A DNA stretch of 64,000 nucleotides from Kordiimonas sp. (GTDB taxonomy: Bacteria > Pseudomonadota > Alphaproteobacteria > Sphingomonadales > Emcibacteraceae), in assembly GCA_002700365.1 (NCBI GenBank), contig PADB01000009.1, forward strand, positions 160,387 to 224,386, in the 5' to 3' direction. Below the pieces are notes generated by a model, which was not told the origin of the DNA, did no database searches, and worked only from the letters and a program-made list of their open reading frames with translations. Position numbers and translations under genes: made by a program. This document shows positions 18,966 to 27,670 of this stretch, one piece after another; position 1 is the stretch's first letter, and each line of letters starts with the position of its first letter.

Positions 18966-20009
18966 ATGGGAATTTTCTCGGGAAAATTACGCGGTCATCA
19001 TGATTATGATCCCGCGCTAATTACGAAGTGGTTCACCCCTAAACAAAAACCATTTGGCAATGATTACAATGGGTTAGGGGAAACCGTGAAACGCCGAGCC
19101 GGCCCCCTTATGCATGGCCCAGACACACATCCGTGGAATGGGATGATGGTGTGGCTGCTCATCAAGGGTAAAGTGCCTAATCCCCCTATTTGGTTTGTTG
19201 AACTACGCTGTATGCTGTTAGACAAATTCGGCCATAAGCCTGTTGCGCCAAAGAAAAAATCTGGCACTGCCGAAGAATTCAAAAAAGAATTAAACTCCTT
19301 CCTTGAAGATCACCCCTACATACATCAGACGGGTGTGACCCAGATGCGCGTGGACTACATGCATCAGGGGCAAAAGGACATGTCAAAGGAATATCCATGG
19401 ATCATCGTTCTGGCGCAACGCATGGAATACGACGCCCTCGCCCAGAATCTGGAAGGTAATTTTAAGATCGGCGGCCATACAGTGCATCGCGGCTATGAAG
19501 AAACCCATATCGCCGCCATTGATACCTCTAACTGGATCCGTAATCAGGGTTATAATGCTAAACCCTATGGTGGACTTACTGTCATTCCCGGCGAATGGCA
19601 TGTCATGATTCCGCCTGCTATAAAAGCCGGTATCGGTGAACTGGCAAAAAATGGCTCTATTATCAGTGACAAACTCGGCAGTGCCTTCCGCTTGGCCACA
19701 GTCCTCACAGACATGCCACTCGTCGCCGACAGCTTCCGCGAAGTCGGGGTCGATGAATTTTGCCTGTCTTGTAAAAAATGTCAGACAGACTGTCCCCCCG
19801 GTGCCATTTCCAACGAGAAACAGCTGGTCCGTGGTGTAGAACGCTGGTATGTGGATTTTGATAAATGCATCTCCGTAATGCTGGAAAACCACGGCTGTGC
19901 ATTATGTCTATCCACCTGCCCGTGGAGCCATCCGGGCGTCGCCCCAAGCTTATCGAAAAAGATGCTCGCCAAAATGGCCCGAAAATCAGACACCGCAGTC
20001 GCATCATAA
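18966..20009 (+). CDS. Reductive-dehalogenase-like Fe-S protein, copy 2
   Basis: A 347-residue paralogue collinear with copy 1 without gaps through residue ~335; 86 of the first 100 residues are identical. The two cluster motifs keep the same positions (C266, C269, C272, C276; C301, C311, C314, C318), as do EWH (210-212) and GIGELAKNGS. The first ~60 bases are almost identical to copy 1 at the DNA level even at silent sites, pointing to recent duplication or gene conversion. AAGGATTAG precedes the ATG. It lies exactly 1,300 bp after copy 1, behind its own AT-rich upstream region. Cytosolic, with no targeting signal. Confidence 0.85.
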   Translation: MGIFSGKLRGHHDYDPALITKWFTPKQKPFGNDYNGLGETVKRRAGPLMHGPDTHPWNGMMVWLLIKGKVPNPPIWFVELRCMLLDKFGHKPVAPKKKSGTAEEFKKELNSFLEDHPYIHQTGVTQMRVDYMHQGQKDMSKEYPWIIVLAQRMEYDALAQNLEGNFKIGGHTVHRGYEETHIAAIDTSNWIRNQGYNAKPYGGLTVIPGEWHVMIPPAIKAGIGELAKNGSIISDKLGSAFRLATVLTDMPLVADSFREVGVDEFCLSCKKCQTDCPPGAISNEKQLVRGVERWYVDFDKCISVMLENHGCALCLSTCPWSHPGVAPSLSKKMLAKMARKSDTAVAS

Positions 20010-20016
20010 ATCATAA

Positions 20017-20057
20017 CGCCGGACTGATTTCCTCTCTTCGCGATATTCAGTCCGGCG
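20017..20057 (+). terminator. Hairpin terminator after copy 2
   Basis: CGCCGGACTGA (20017-20027) and TCAGTCCGGCG (20047-20057) form an exact 11-bp stem with a 19-nt loop. Only a short T-rich stretch follows, so termination is likely but not certain. Confidence 0.65.
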
Positions 20058-20454
20058 ACCTTTATTGTCCCCAAGACCGAAAATACAGGTCCCGGTGCTG
20101 TTGGCTTTGATACAAATTGCCTTTCAAAATCCGCCACGTTATTTTTTTCAAATAATAAGATAAATAACAGCCCAACCCTTGAGGCAGTTGCGCTCAAACA
20201 TCTGCCATAGACTAATCTGCAACGAATATTACAGATTTTGAATATTGTTTGAGATGTATAATTCAGACCACGGCAGCTTGCCCCTTAACGCCCGCAATAA
20301 TAACGGCGGCAAAGGACGCACCAAAAGCATTTAACAACGATAATAAAAGAAATCACGGAAATTTCCTGCCCGCCATGGGCAATGGCGTTAAGGCTATTAA
20401 CTTGTAACCATAATAATCTTCTTCAAGAAGAGGCGACGTTCTCAGGAGTGTGAC
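20058..20454. other. Long gap between copies 2 and 3
   Basis: No gene is seen. A TATAAT element at 20257-20262 sits in GTATAATTC context, and the same 9-mer occurs upstream of copy 4. The best TTGAAT candidate for -35 (20238-20243) is too close, so the promoter is unproven. AGGAG precedes the copy 3 ATG. Confidence 0.4.
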
Positions 20455-21480
20455 ATGGGACTTTTTGTCGGCAAAGAATTACCTAATAATGAATATCGGC
20501 CGGGGGCCATAATGCGCTGGCTCTGGCCAAAGCACTTATCCGGTAATGAGTCCAACGGTTATGGTGTCAAAGAAAAGGTCCCGCCGACGCAGATGCTGGA
20601 TGGCCCCAACAAAAAATACTGGGTGGCACCGGGGCTGTGGTTTCTGGTGCGCTGTTATGTCGGCAACATGGAAACGCTAAAGTCTTTCTTCATTTACATG
20701 AAAAGGGAAAAGTCCGGTCATATTGATGTCGCCCCGCAAAAAATAGAAGAAAGTGGTGAAAAAACCGCAGCGGCCTTACGAGAATATGCAAAAGACCACC
20801 CCCAAATTGACATTCTCGGCATCACACACATGCGCGATGAATGGATGTTTGTCGGGCAGAAACCACCGCGCGGCAAATGGATCATCGTCATTGCCAAGGC
20901 AATGGATTATGAAAAAGTCGCCGCAAACCTAAAGGGCAATTTTAACCCTACCCTGACCCAGGTCATCGGTGGTTACGAACGCACACAGAAGGCGGCCGTT
21001 GATATTGCCAATTGGATTCGGGCGCGCGGTTATGATGCGAAGGGTTTTGGCGGCATGGCCCCGGTCAAGGATGAATGGCATCTCGTCATTCCTGCGGCCA
21101 TTGAATCCGGGATCGGTCAGTTGGCCAAAAATGGCTCTATTATCAGTGACAAACTGGGGAGCTGTTTTCGTCTGGCCTCTGTGATTACAGAAATTCCGCT
21201 CGCGGCTGATAGCCCCCGTGAAATTGGCGTGGATGAATTCTGTTATGCCTGTAAAAAATGCCAAACTGACTGCCCTGCCGGGGCCATCACAAATGAAAAA
21301 CATTTAGTCCGTGGCGTCATGAAATGGTACGTCAATTTTGACAAATGTATGCCTTATATGGCCGAACATAAGGCCTGTGCAATTTGTCTGTCTACCTGCC
21401 CCTGGAGCCGCCCTGGGGTCGCCCCAAGCTTATCGAAGAAAATGTTGGCCAAAATGGCCCGCAACAAGGATGACGCCTAA
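20455..21480 (+). CDS. Reductive-dehalogenase-like Fe-S protein, copy 3
   Basis: A 341-residue member of the same array. The N-terminal region differs from copies 1-2 (GKELPNNEYRPGAIMRWLWP), and copies 3 and 4 resemble each other more in this part. The core keeps KWIIVIAKAMDYE, RGYDAKGFGG, DEWH, and GIGQLAKNGSIISDKLGSCF. The cluster cysteines are C263, C266, C269, C273 and C298, C308, C311, C315, each set ending in CP. Copies 3-5 have a cysteine in GSCF where copies 1-2 have alanine. No signal peptide. An AGGAGTGTGAC ribosome-binding site precedes the ATG. Function is inferred as for copy 1. Confidence 0.84.
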   Translation: MGLFVGKELPNNEYRPGAIMRWLWPKHLSGNESNGYGVKEKVPPTQMLDGPNKKYWVAPGLWFLVRCYVGNMETLKSFFIYMKREKSGHIDVAPQKIEESGEKTAAALREYAKDHPQIDILGITHMRDEWMFVGQKPPRGKWIIVIAKAMDYEKVAANLKGNFNPTLTQVIGGYERTQKAAVDIANWIRARGYDAKGFGGMAPVKDEWHLVIPAAIESGIGQLAKNGSIISDKLGSCFRLASVITEIPLAADSPREIGVDEFCYACKKCQTDCPAGAITNEKHLVRGVMKWYVNFDKCMPYMAEHKACAICLSTCPWSRPGVAPSLSKKMLAKMARNKDDA

Positions 21481-21610
21481 GATATAGACAACGGAACGTA
21501 AAGTTTAAACAATTGAACAATAAACCGCATTATATGAAGAAGGCGGTACGTCCCTATTTCCGGTATAATTCGTCTAAACCATAACGAAGATATTGGACAT
21601 AGGTACAAAC

Positions 21611-22660
21611 ATGGGATTATTCGTCGGAGAACAATTAGGGCCCCACAATTATAAACCTGCGTGGATTACACGCTGGCTCTTCCCCAAAGGCTTAAGCGGT
21701 AATGGCCCATCAGGCAATGGCGTTGGTATCAAAGAAAAGTCACAACCCGTAAACTTCCTCACGGGGTCTGAACGGAAAGCGTGGCTCCCTTTAGGCCTGG
21801 TGTTCTTATTTCGCTGTTACCTTGGTAACTTTAATACGTTCCGTTCCTTTATCATTTACAATTGGCGTGAAAAATTCGGCCACGTCAAAATTGCTGACCA
21901 GAAAGCAAATAAAACAGCCGCAGAATTCAAAGCCGACCTTAAAGAATTCACCAAGGACCACCCGCAAATTGATATCCTGGGTGTTGCGCGCATGAATCCC
22001 GACTGGATGTTTCAAGGCATGCATGCCCCTTTTGGGGACTGGGTTGTTGTGATTGCCAAGGCTATGGACTACGACGAATTAGCGCATAACCTGAAAGGTG
22101 ATTTTACCCCCGCGCTGAAACAGGTCATTGGCGGTTATGAACGCACACAGTTTGCCGCCGTTGACGTTGCCAACTGGATGCGTAAACAAGGGTATATGGC
22201 AAAAGGTTTCGGTGGTCTTGCCCCGGTTAAAAACGAATGGCACGCGGTCATACCACCGGCCATTGAAGCCGGAATCGGACAACTGGCAAAAAACGGCTCT
22301 TTAATCAGCGACAAACTGGGAAGCTGCTTCCGTATTGCAACCGTCATGACCACCATGCCGCTGGTAGCCGACCAGCCCCGTGAACAGGGGGTCGATGAAT
22401 TTTGCGTCTCTTGCCGCAAATGTACGACGGACTGTCCACCCGGGGCCATCTATGATGAAAAGAAACTCGTGCGGGGTGTAGAGAAGTGGTACGTGGATTT
22501 CGATAAATGTATTCCCTTTATGTCTGAAAATAAGGCCTGCGCTATTTGCCTATCCACCTGTCCCTGGAGCCGCCCCGGCATCGCCCCCAGCCTATCACAA
22601 AAAATGCTCAAAAAATTGGCCCGCCGTGAAACCGCAACAGAGGCTGCAATGGCCGAATAA
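21611..22660 (+). CDS. Reductive-dehalogenase-like Fe-S protein, copy 4
   Basis: A 349-residue paralogue. I chose the ATG at 21611, which gives the family N-terminus MGLFVGEQ; a TTG at 21593 only adds six unconserved residues. An AGG lies upstream. The core has DWVVVIAKAMDYD, QGYMAKGFGG, NEWH and GIGQLAKNGSLISDKLGSCF. Cluster cysteines: C265, C268, C271, C275 and C300, C310, C313, C317. The gap from copy 3 is only 130 bp with no terminator, so copies 3 and 4 may share a transcript, although GTATAATTC just upstream could give copy 4 its own start. Confidence 0.84.
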   Translation: MGLFVGEQLGPHNYKPAWITRWLFPKGLSGNGPSGNGVGIKEKSQPVNFLTGSERKAWLPLGLVFLFRCYLGNFNTFRSFIIYNWREKFGHVKIADQKANKTAAEFKADLKEFTKDHPQIDILGVARMNPDWMFQGMHAPFGDWVVVIAKAMDYDELAHNLKGDFTPALKQVIGGYERTQFAAVDVANWMRKQGYMAKGFGGLAPVKNEWHAVIPPAIEAGIGQLAKNGSLISDKLGSCFRIATVMTTMPLVADQPREQGVDEFCVSCRKCTTDCPPGAIYDEKKLVRGVEKWYVDFDKCIPFMSENKACAICLSTCPWSRPGIAPSLSQKMLKKLARRETATEAAMAE

Positions 22661-22720
22661 GTAATTATCAGGACAATAACAATAAAATTCTAAGTCACTT
22701 CATCAGGACGACTTATCCTT

Positions 22721-22797
22721 AAAAGCAGTAGTCCCGGGCACACTGTCTGTATCTCACAGTGTTGCCTCCTCCTCCCCAGGGGCTGCTGCTTTTTTTT
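22721..22797 (+). terminator. Large structured terminator after copy 4
   Basis: AAAAGCAGTAGTCCC (22721-22735) pairs with GGGGCTGCTGCTTTT allowing G-U pairs. An inner CACTGT/ACAGTG hairpin lies between, and eight or more Ts follow. The stem is unusually long and branched for a simple terminator; a small processed RNA is an alternative reading. Confidence 0.8.
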
Positions 22798-22870
22798 ATT
22801 TTTACCCCAAAAAATATGAGCCTGCAAAATCACGCCACACCCGCTGCAGTTTTTTAGCTTTACCCTAACT

Positions 22871-22899
22871 TTGACTGCTATAACATATCATATGATAAA
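22871..22899 (+). promoter_or_regulatory. Sigma-70-like promoter with palindromic operator, copy 5
   Basis: TTGACT (22871-22876), a 17-bp spacer, then GATAAA (22894-22899). The 12-bp palindrome TATCATATGATA (22886-22897) overlaps the -10 box and shares its half-site with the inverted repeat before copy 1. Confidence 0.5.
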
Positions 22900-22943
22900 A
22901 AATAATATTTGCTCACCTATTCTGATATCATGGGAGGATCTAG

Positions 22944-23972
22944 ATGGGACTTTTTCGTGGACGCAAAATTGCCCAAAACGTATGGGAACCCGCCTTACTG
23001 ACACAATGGCTTATCCCAAAGAACGCCTCTGGCAATGATTACAATCGTGTCGGCTCTGCAAGACACGAACGCCCGTCTCCTCTATTTCATGGACCGGAAA
23101 AACACCCGTGGATGAGCATAATGCTCTATTTCAAGGTCCGGGAAAATTACGATAATCTCACTATTCTGATACAGCAATTTGTCCATGGCTGGCGGGACCG
23201 CTTCGGCCATGTCCGTCAAGCAGAAAAGCGCGTAGAAGCGACACCAGAAGAATTTACCAAACGCTTACGTGCTTTTGCTGCTGACCATCCCGAAGCCGAT
23301 ATTGTTGGCTTTACCCGCATGCGCCCCGAATGGATGTTCAAAGGGCAACTTCCTCCAAAGCACCCCTGGATTGTGGTCGTTGCGAAGGCCATGGATTACG
23401 ACACCCTGTCCTACAATTTAAAGGGAGATTTCCGCACTGCTGTCAAAGCAGTAATGGGAGGGTATGAACGCAACCATAAAGCCGTTGTCGACATTGCCAA
23501 CTGGATCCTGAAACAGGGCTACAGTGCTAAAGGCTATGGCGGGTTGACGATGATCAAAGATGAATGGCATGTCATGATCCCCCCGGCCATCGAATGCGGA
23601 ATTGGCCAGCTCGCCAAAAATGGCTCCATGATTAACGACCAGCTCGGCAGCTGTTTTCGTTTGGCAACCGTCCTGACCGATATGCCCTTTGTCGCCGACC
23701 AGCCCCGCGAAATTGGCGTTGATGAATTTTGCACATCCTGCAAAAAATGTCAGACCGATTGCCCACCCGGGGCCATTTCCAATGAAAAGCAGCTGGTCCG
23801 CGGGGATGTGAAATGGTACGTAGATTTTGATAAATGCATGCCATTCCTCGCCGAACATAAGGCCTGTGGCCTCTGCCTGTCCACCTGTCCATGGAGCCGC
23901 CCGGGCATCGCCCCCAACCTATCGCAAAAAATGCTTAAGAAAATGGCCCGTCAGGCCACCCCGGCTCACTAA
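22944..23972 (+). CDS. Reductive-dehalogenase-like Fe-S protein, copy 5
   Basis: A 342-residue paralogue that combines a copy-1-like GNDYN element with a more divergent N-terminal half (NYDNLTILIQQFVHGWRDRF). The core shows PWIVVVAKAMDYD, QGYSAKGYGG, DEWH and GIGQLAKNGSMINDQLGSCF, and the serine and lysine of the ISDK motif are changed to NDQ. Cluster cysteines are C263, C266, C269, C273 and C298, C308, C311, C315. GGGAGG precedes the ATG. It has its own promoter and lies behind a strong terminator. Its end converges on the Kef-type antiporter gene. Confidence 0.84.
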   Translation: MGLFRGRKIAQNVWEPALLTQWLIPKNASGNDYNRVGSARHERPSPLFHGPEKHPWMSIMLYFKVRENYDNLTILIQQFVHGWRDRFGHVRQAEKRVEATPEEFTKRLRAFAADHPEADIVGFTRMRPEWMFKGQLPPKHPWIVVVAKAMDYDTLSYNLKGDFRTAVKAVMGGYERNHKAVVDIANWILKQGYSAKGYGGLTMIKDEWHVMIPPAIECGIGQLAKNGSMINDQLGSCFRLATVLTDMPFVADQPREIGVDEFCTSCKKCQTDCPPGAISNEKQLVRGDVKWYVDFDKCMPFLAEHKACGLCLSTCPWSRPGIAPNLSQKMLKKMARQATPAH

Positions 23973-24023
23973 TCGGCGCAAGCAAGTTATCACTGCGTTA
24001 GTAAAGACAATGAGTTAACATGC

Positions 24024-24050
24024 GGCAGCCTAACTAAACATTAGGCTGCC
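24024..24050. terminator. Shared hairpin between convergent genes
   Basis: GGCAGCCTAA (24024-24033) and TTAGGCTGCC (24041-24050) are exact inverted copies. The right arm contains the stop codon of the antiporter gene. No T-run on either side. Confidence 0.5.
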
Positions 24051-25732
24051 TCTTCCTCCTGGCGCATCTTCAACAGCACATCTGTCACGGCATCTTCACT
24101 GACCCCCACCTCGCGAAGTACAGTGGCCCCCAGTTGTAAGCTCGTTTCCGTCAGTTCCGGCACCGAATGAACCACGCCCAATGTTTCTAATTCACGGGCA
24201 TGAGTCTCATCGCGTGAACGGCTAATAATGGGCACCTCTGGGAAATTCTGCCTCAACATGTGTATAGCCTTATTGACCTGCTGTTTATTATCCAGCGTCA
24301 ATAACACCGCACAGGCCCGGTCTACGCCTGAATCGCGCATTACATTTAACGATGTCGCATCACCATAAAAAACCGTCAAATCATTACGTAAACAATCCCG
24401 CACACGGTTTTGGTCCATATCCAATGCTACGTAGGGCACCCCCAGATTTCCTAACATTTGCGCCGCCATTTTACCAACGCGGCCAAAACCTGCGATCACC
24501 ACATGCCCCTCGAAATCGCCCATCGCCCCCTTAATATCTGTCAACTGTTCGTCCTGAACCGCATGGAACATCGCATTCCATTTTTGTCCCATCCAGTCCA
24601 GAAACGGTGTCGCAATCATTGACAACACGACAACGGCTGTAATGGTCTGGGCAATATTATCCGCAATAAGACTATGCATGGTGGCTGTTGCCAAAATGAC
24701 AAAGGCAAATTCCCCCCCCTGGCCAAGCAACATGCCCACACGACCTGACACTGGCCATGGTGTGCCAAACACAAAACAGGACAGTGAAATCAATAAGAAC
24801 TTTAAGCCCAACATCCCCACAAGCAGCAATACCACGTTCAGTAAGTTTTCCTGTATAAGATTGACATCTATTCCCATGCCCACCGTCATAAAGAACAGCC
24901 CCAACAGCATTCCTTTAAATGGACCGATATCGGCCTCTACCTGATGGTGATATTCCGTTTCCGCAATCAATACACCACACAGGAAAGCACTCAAGGTCAT
25001 AGAAATCCCCATGCTCACCATAGCAACCCCGCTGCCCACAAGGATCAGCAACGTTACTGCCAGGAACAATTCCGGCACCTTTGCCACCGCGACCATGCGA
25101 TAAACCGGGGCCAATATGACCCGCCCCAATATGACAATCGCAATCACGGCAACGGTGGCTGTCGCCAAAGCCTCTAACAAGGCGGTCCCAATCCCGCCTT
25201 CAGTACCGCTTCCCTGGGCCAGAACGGGGAGCAATGCCAATATCGGCACAACCGCCAAATCCTGCATCAGCAAAATCGCAATAGAGAGACGGCCGTGATA
25301 GGTAATCTGCTCTTGGCGTTCCATAATCATCTGCATGACGAATGCCGTTGATGATAACGCCAGCGCGCAGGCGACAATTATAGATGCCGTCGGGCCTAAC
25401 CCTATAAAAAAATAACTCACCCCGCCAATCGCTATGCCGGTGGCCACCACCTGCGTACCACCAATCCCAAAAATATCCCGCCGCATCATCTTTAAGCGAT
25501 CAAAGGACAGCTCCATACCGATCAGGAACATCAAAAAGACGATACCGAATTCCGCCAGAACCAGAATATGCTCTTCGGCTTTAATCACTCCTAAAATAGA
25601 AGGACCGATTATAAAACCTGCCACCAGATATCCTAAAACAGCACTTAAATTCAGCCGTTTGAAAATAGGGACAATGACCACGGCGGCCATAAGAAAATAA
25701 ACGACCTCGACCAGATAATGTTCCGTATGCAT
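24041..25732 (-). CDS. Kef-type K+/H+ antiporter (CPA2) with RCK domain
   Basis: A 563-residue inner-membrane protein. About a dozen membrane helices form a CPA2 exchanger domain (residues ~1-380) with the FGIVFLMFLIGMEL segment, followed by a cytosolic RCK/TrkA-N nucleotide-binding domain (about 405-525) starting HVVIAGFGRVGKMAA. KefB/KefC are gated by glutathione conjugates and protect against electrophiles; whether this one is glutathione-gated cannot be read. I start at the ATG at 25732 rather than a TTG three codons earlier. It sits between the dehalogenase-like array and the meta-cleavage operon. Confidence 0.9.
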   Translation of the reverse strand: MHTEHYLVEVVYFLMAAVVIVPIFKRLNLSAVLGYLVAGFIIGPSILGVIKAEEHILVLAEFGIVFLMFLIGMELSFDRLKMMRRDIFGIGGTQVVATGIAIGGVSYFFIGLGPTASIIVACALALSSTAFVMQMIMERQEQITYHGRLSIAILLMQDLAVVPILALLPVLAQGSGTEGGIGTALLEALATATVAVIAIVILGRVILAPVYRMVAVAKVPELFLAVTLLILVGSGVAMVSMGISMTLSAFLCGVLIAETEYHHQVEADIGPFKGMLLGLFFMTVGMGIDVNLIQENLLNVVLLLVGMLGLKFLLISLSCFVFGTPWPVSGRVGMLLGQGGEFAFVILATATMHSLIADNIAQTITAVVVLSMIATPFLDWMGQKWNAMFHAVQDEQLTDIKGAMGDFEGHVVIAGFGRVGKMAAQMLGNLGVPYVALDMDQNRVRDCLRNDLTVFYGDATSLNVMRDSGVDRACAVLLTLDNKQQVNKAIHMLRQNFPEVPIISRSRDETHARELETLGVVHSVPELTETSLQLGATVLREVGVSEDAVTDVLLKMRQEEEAA

Positions 25733-25820
25733 TAGGGACAAAATTCCATAATTAAGCGTGAAAAATAAAGACGTTGTTTATCACCCCATTAAATCCTATT
25801 TCCCGCATCGCAACAAACAA

Positions 25821-25850
25821 AAAAAGCCTGCCGCAAGCGACAGGCTTTCT
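25821..25850 (-). terminator. Terminator of the meta-cleavage operon
   Basis: AAAGCCTG (25823-25830) pairs with CAGGCTTT (25841-25848). On the minus strand a run of seven Ts follows, just beyond the last gene of the operon. Confidence 0.88.
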
Positions 25851-25866
25851 TTTCATTGAAAAAGGG

Positions 25867-26640
25867 CTAGGCTTTTGTGGAAAAATTCACCCGTCCGATA
25901 TTTTCAGCATCTAAACGAACATTCAGGCCGCGGGACAATGCCGCCGCTGCTGTCGCCCCACCTGCCAGAATAATCCAGCCTTCTTCCAGAACCATTCCGG
26001 CTTCGGCCGCCATACGGGCGGCACCGACCAATGCCCTTGTCGGGTGGCCCAGAATTGAGGCAGTTGAACCGATTTCCACGGGACGGCCATCAAATTCCAT
26101 CACCATACCGAGGTTTGAAAAATCCTGGTCAGGACGATTCCAGTTACCAATTACAAAGCTTGAAGAAGAACTGTTATCAGCAACCACATCGGGCAAATTA
26201 AATTTGAAGTTTTCATAGCGACTGTCGATGATTTCCATCGCCGGGGCAATGGCTTCAACCGCTTCCATAGCTTCAAATGGTGTCATGTTACCGTAAAGTG
26301 GACGCTTTAGCAGAAAGGCCAGTTCAGGCTCAACACGTGGATGAACATAATCAGCGATATCAATTTCGCCGCCGTCTTCAACCAGCATCTTGTCTGTCAG
26401 GCGACCCCAGATCAGATCATCCAGGCCCATCTGGACCATTTTGGCACGGGAGGTAAATCCCATTTTGACCCCTACCTGCATTTCACCACGGCCATAACGG
26501 CGCCCCATGGATAATGCCTGCACTTCGTAAGCTTCTTCCAAGGTCAGTTCATAAGTTTCAGACAGCTGTGCAATGGCATTGCCGTCTTTAGCCGCGGTAT
26601 CTACGATTTCCGCGATTTTCTGAAGTTCATTCACGTTCAT
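25867..26640 (-). CDS. dmpH: 4-oxalocrotonate decarboxylase (DmpH/NahK-like)
   Basis: A 257-residue member of the hydratase/decarboxylase family. It would decarboxylate 2-oxo-3-hexenedioate to 2-hydroxypenta-2,4-dienoate, normally in a complex with the hydratase. KMGFTSRAKMVQMGLDDLIW with WGRLTDKM is typical of the decarboxylase branch, and VEPELAFLL carries metal-binding glutamates. Last gene of the four-gene operon; its ATG overlaps the stop of the aldolase gene by one base. The match to the decarboxylase rather than a second hydratase rests on sequence flavour and on gene order E-F-G-H. Confidence 0.85.
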   Translation of the reverse strand: MNVNELQKIAEIVDTAAKDGNAIAQLSETYELTLEEAYEVQALSMGRRYGRGEMQVGVKMGFTSRAKMVQMGLDDLIWGRLTDKMLVEDGGEIDIADYVHPRVEPELAFLLKRPLYGNMTPFEAMEAVEAIAPAMEIIDSRYENFKFNLPDVVADNSSSSSFVIGNWNRPDQDFSNLGMVMEFDGRPVEIGSTASILGHPTRALVGAARMAAEAGMVLEEGWIILAGGATAAAALSRGLNVRLDAENIGRVNFSTKA

Positions 26641-27659
26641 TAGGCTTCTTCTCTCTCTTTAAGAATGTCCAAAGCCACGTCAACAATCATATCTTCCTGG
26701 CCGCCAACCATTTTACGTGCCCCCAGCTCAACCAGGATATCACGTACGTCCAGACCATATGTTTCCGCAGCAGTTTCTGAGTGACGCAGGAATGAAGAAT
26801 ACACACCGGCATAACCCAGCGACAATGTCTCACGGTCAACACGTACTGGACGATCTTGCAGTGGACGAACCAGCTCATCAGCGGCATCCATCAGCTTGAA
26901 CAGGTCACAACCATGTTCCCAACCCATGCGGTCGGCTGCTGCAATAAACACTTCCAGAGGTGCATTACCCGCACCCGCGCCCATACCTGTCAGTGAGGCA
27001 TCAACGCGCACGGCACCGTTTTGAACAGCGGCGATAGAGTTCGCAACACCCAGTGACAGGTTGTGGTGTGCATGCACACCGCGTTCCGTCGCAGGATCCA
27101 GCACGTCGTTAAACGCCTGCATACGGGCTGCGATATCGTCCATGTTCTGCGCCCCGCCACTGTCCACAACATAAACAGTTGTCGCACCGTAGCTTTCCAT
27201 CATCTTAGCTTGTTCAGCCAGATGGGCAGGCTCGATCATGTGGGACATCATCAGGAAGCCAACAGTATCCATACCCATTTCACGGGCAATTTCGATATGC
27301 TGCTTGGAAATATCCGCTTCTGTACAATGCGTAGCAATACGTACAGACCGCACACCCAGATCATAGGCACGCTTCAGATCTTCTTTGGTACCAATACCTG
27401 GCAGCAACAGTGTTGCCAGCTTGGCTTTGTCCAGTACGTCAGCAACAGCTTCCAGCCATTCCCAGTCAGTGTGGGCACCGAAGCCATAGTTGAAGCTGGA
27501 ACCGGCCAGACCGTCACCATGGGCAACCTCAATGGCATCTACACCGGCATCTTCCAACGCCTTGGCAATATTGCGGACATGGTCAATGCTATACTGGTGA
27601 CGGATGGCATGCATCCCATCGCGCAGGGTAACGTCCTGAATGTAAAGTTTCTTATCCAT
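26640..27659 (-). CDS. dmpG: 4-hydroxy-2-oxovalerate aldolase
   Basis: A 339-residue metal-dependent aldolase of the DmpG/BphI family that splits 4-hydroxy-2-oxopentanoate to pyruvate and acetaldehyde. The TIM-barrel entry motif [16 protein letters not shown] carries the catalytic histidine and metal aspartate, [13 protein letters not shown] gives the two metal-binding histidines, and the C-terminal communication domain holds [10 protein letters not shown]. It forms a channelled complex with the dehydrogenase encoded just upstream. AAGGAG precedes the ATG. Confidence 0.96.
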   Translation of the reverse strand: MDKKLYIQDVTLRDGMHAIRHQYSIDHVRNIAKALEDAGVDAIEVAHGDGLAGSSFNYGFGAHTDWEWLEAVADVLDKAKLATLLLPGIGTKEDLKRAYDLGVRSVRIATHCTEADISKQHIEIAREMGMDTVGFLMMSHMIEPAHLAEQAKMMESYGATTVYVVDSGGAQNMDDIAARMQAFNDVLDPATERGVHAHHNLSLGVANSIAAVQNGAVRVDASLTGMGAGAGNAPLEVFIAAADRMGWEHGCDLFKLMDAADELVRPLQDRPVRVDRETLSLGYAGVYSSFLRHSETAAETYGLDVRDILVELGARKMVGGQEDMIVDVALDILKEREEA

Positions 27660-27670
27660 CTCAATTCTCC

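Noticed and set aside
20230-20262. Complete promoter upstream of copy 3
   Set aside because: TATAAT is good but the nearest TTGAAT is only 13 bp away, so spacing is wrong.
17666-23972. Calling the array epoxyqueuosine reductases (queG)
   Set aside because: The two cluster motifs are shared with QueG, but the core blocks and five-fold duplication fit the reductive-dehalogenase superfamily better; QueG is normally single-copy.
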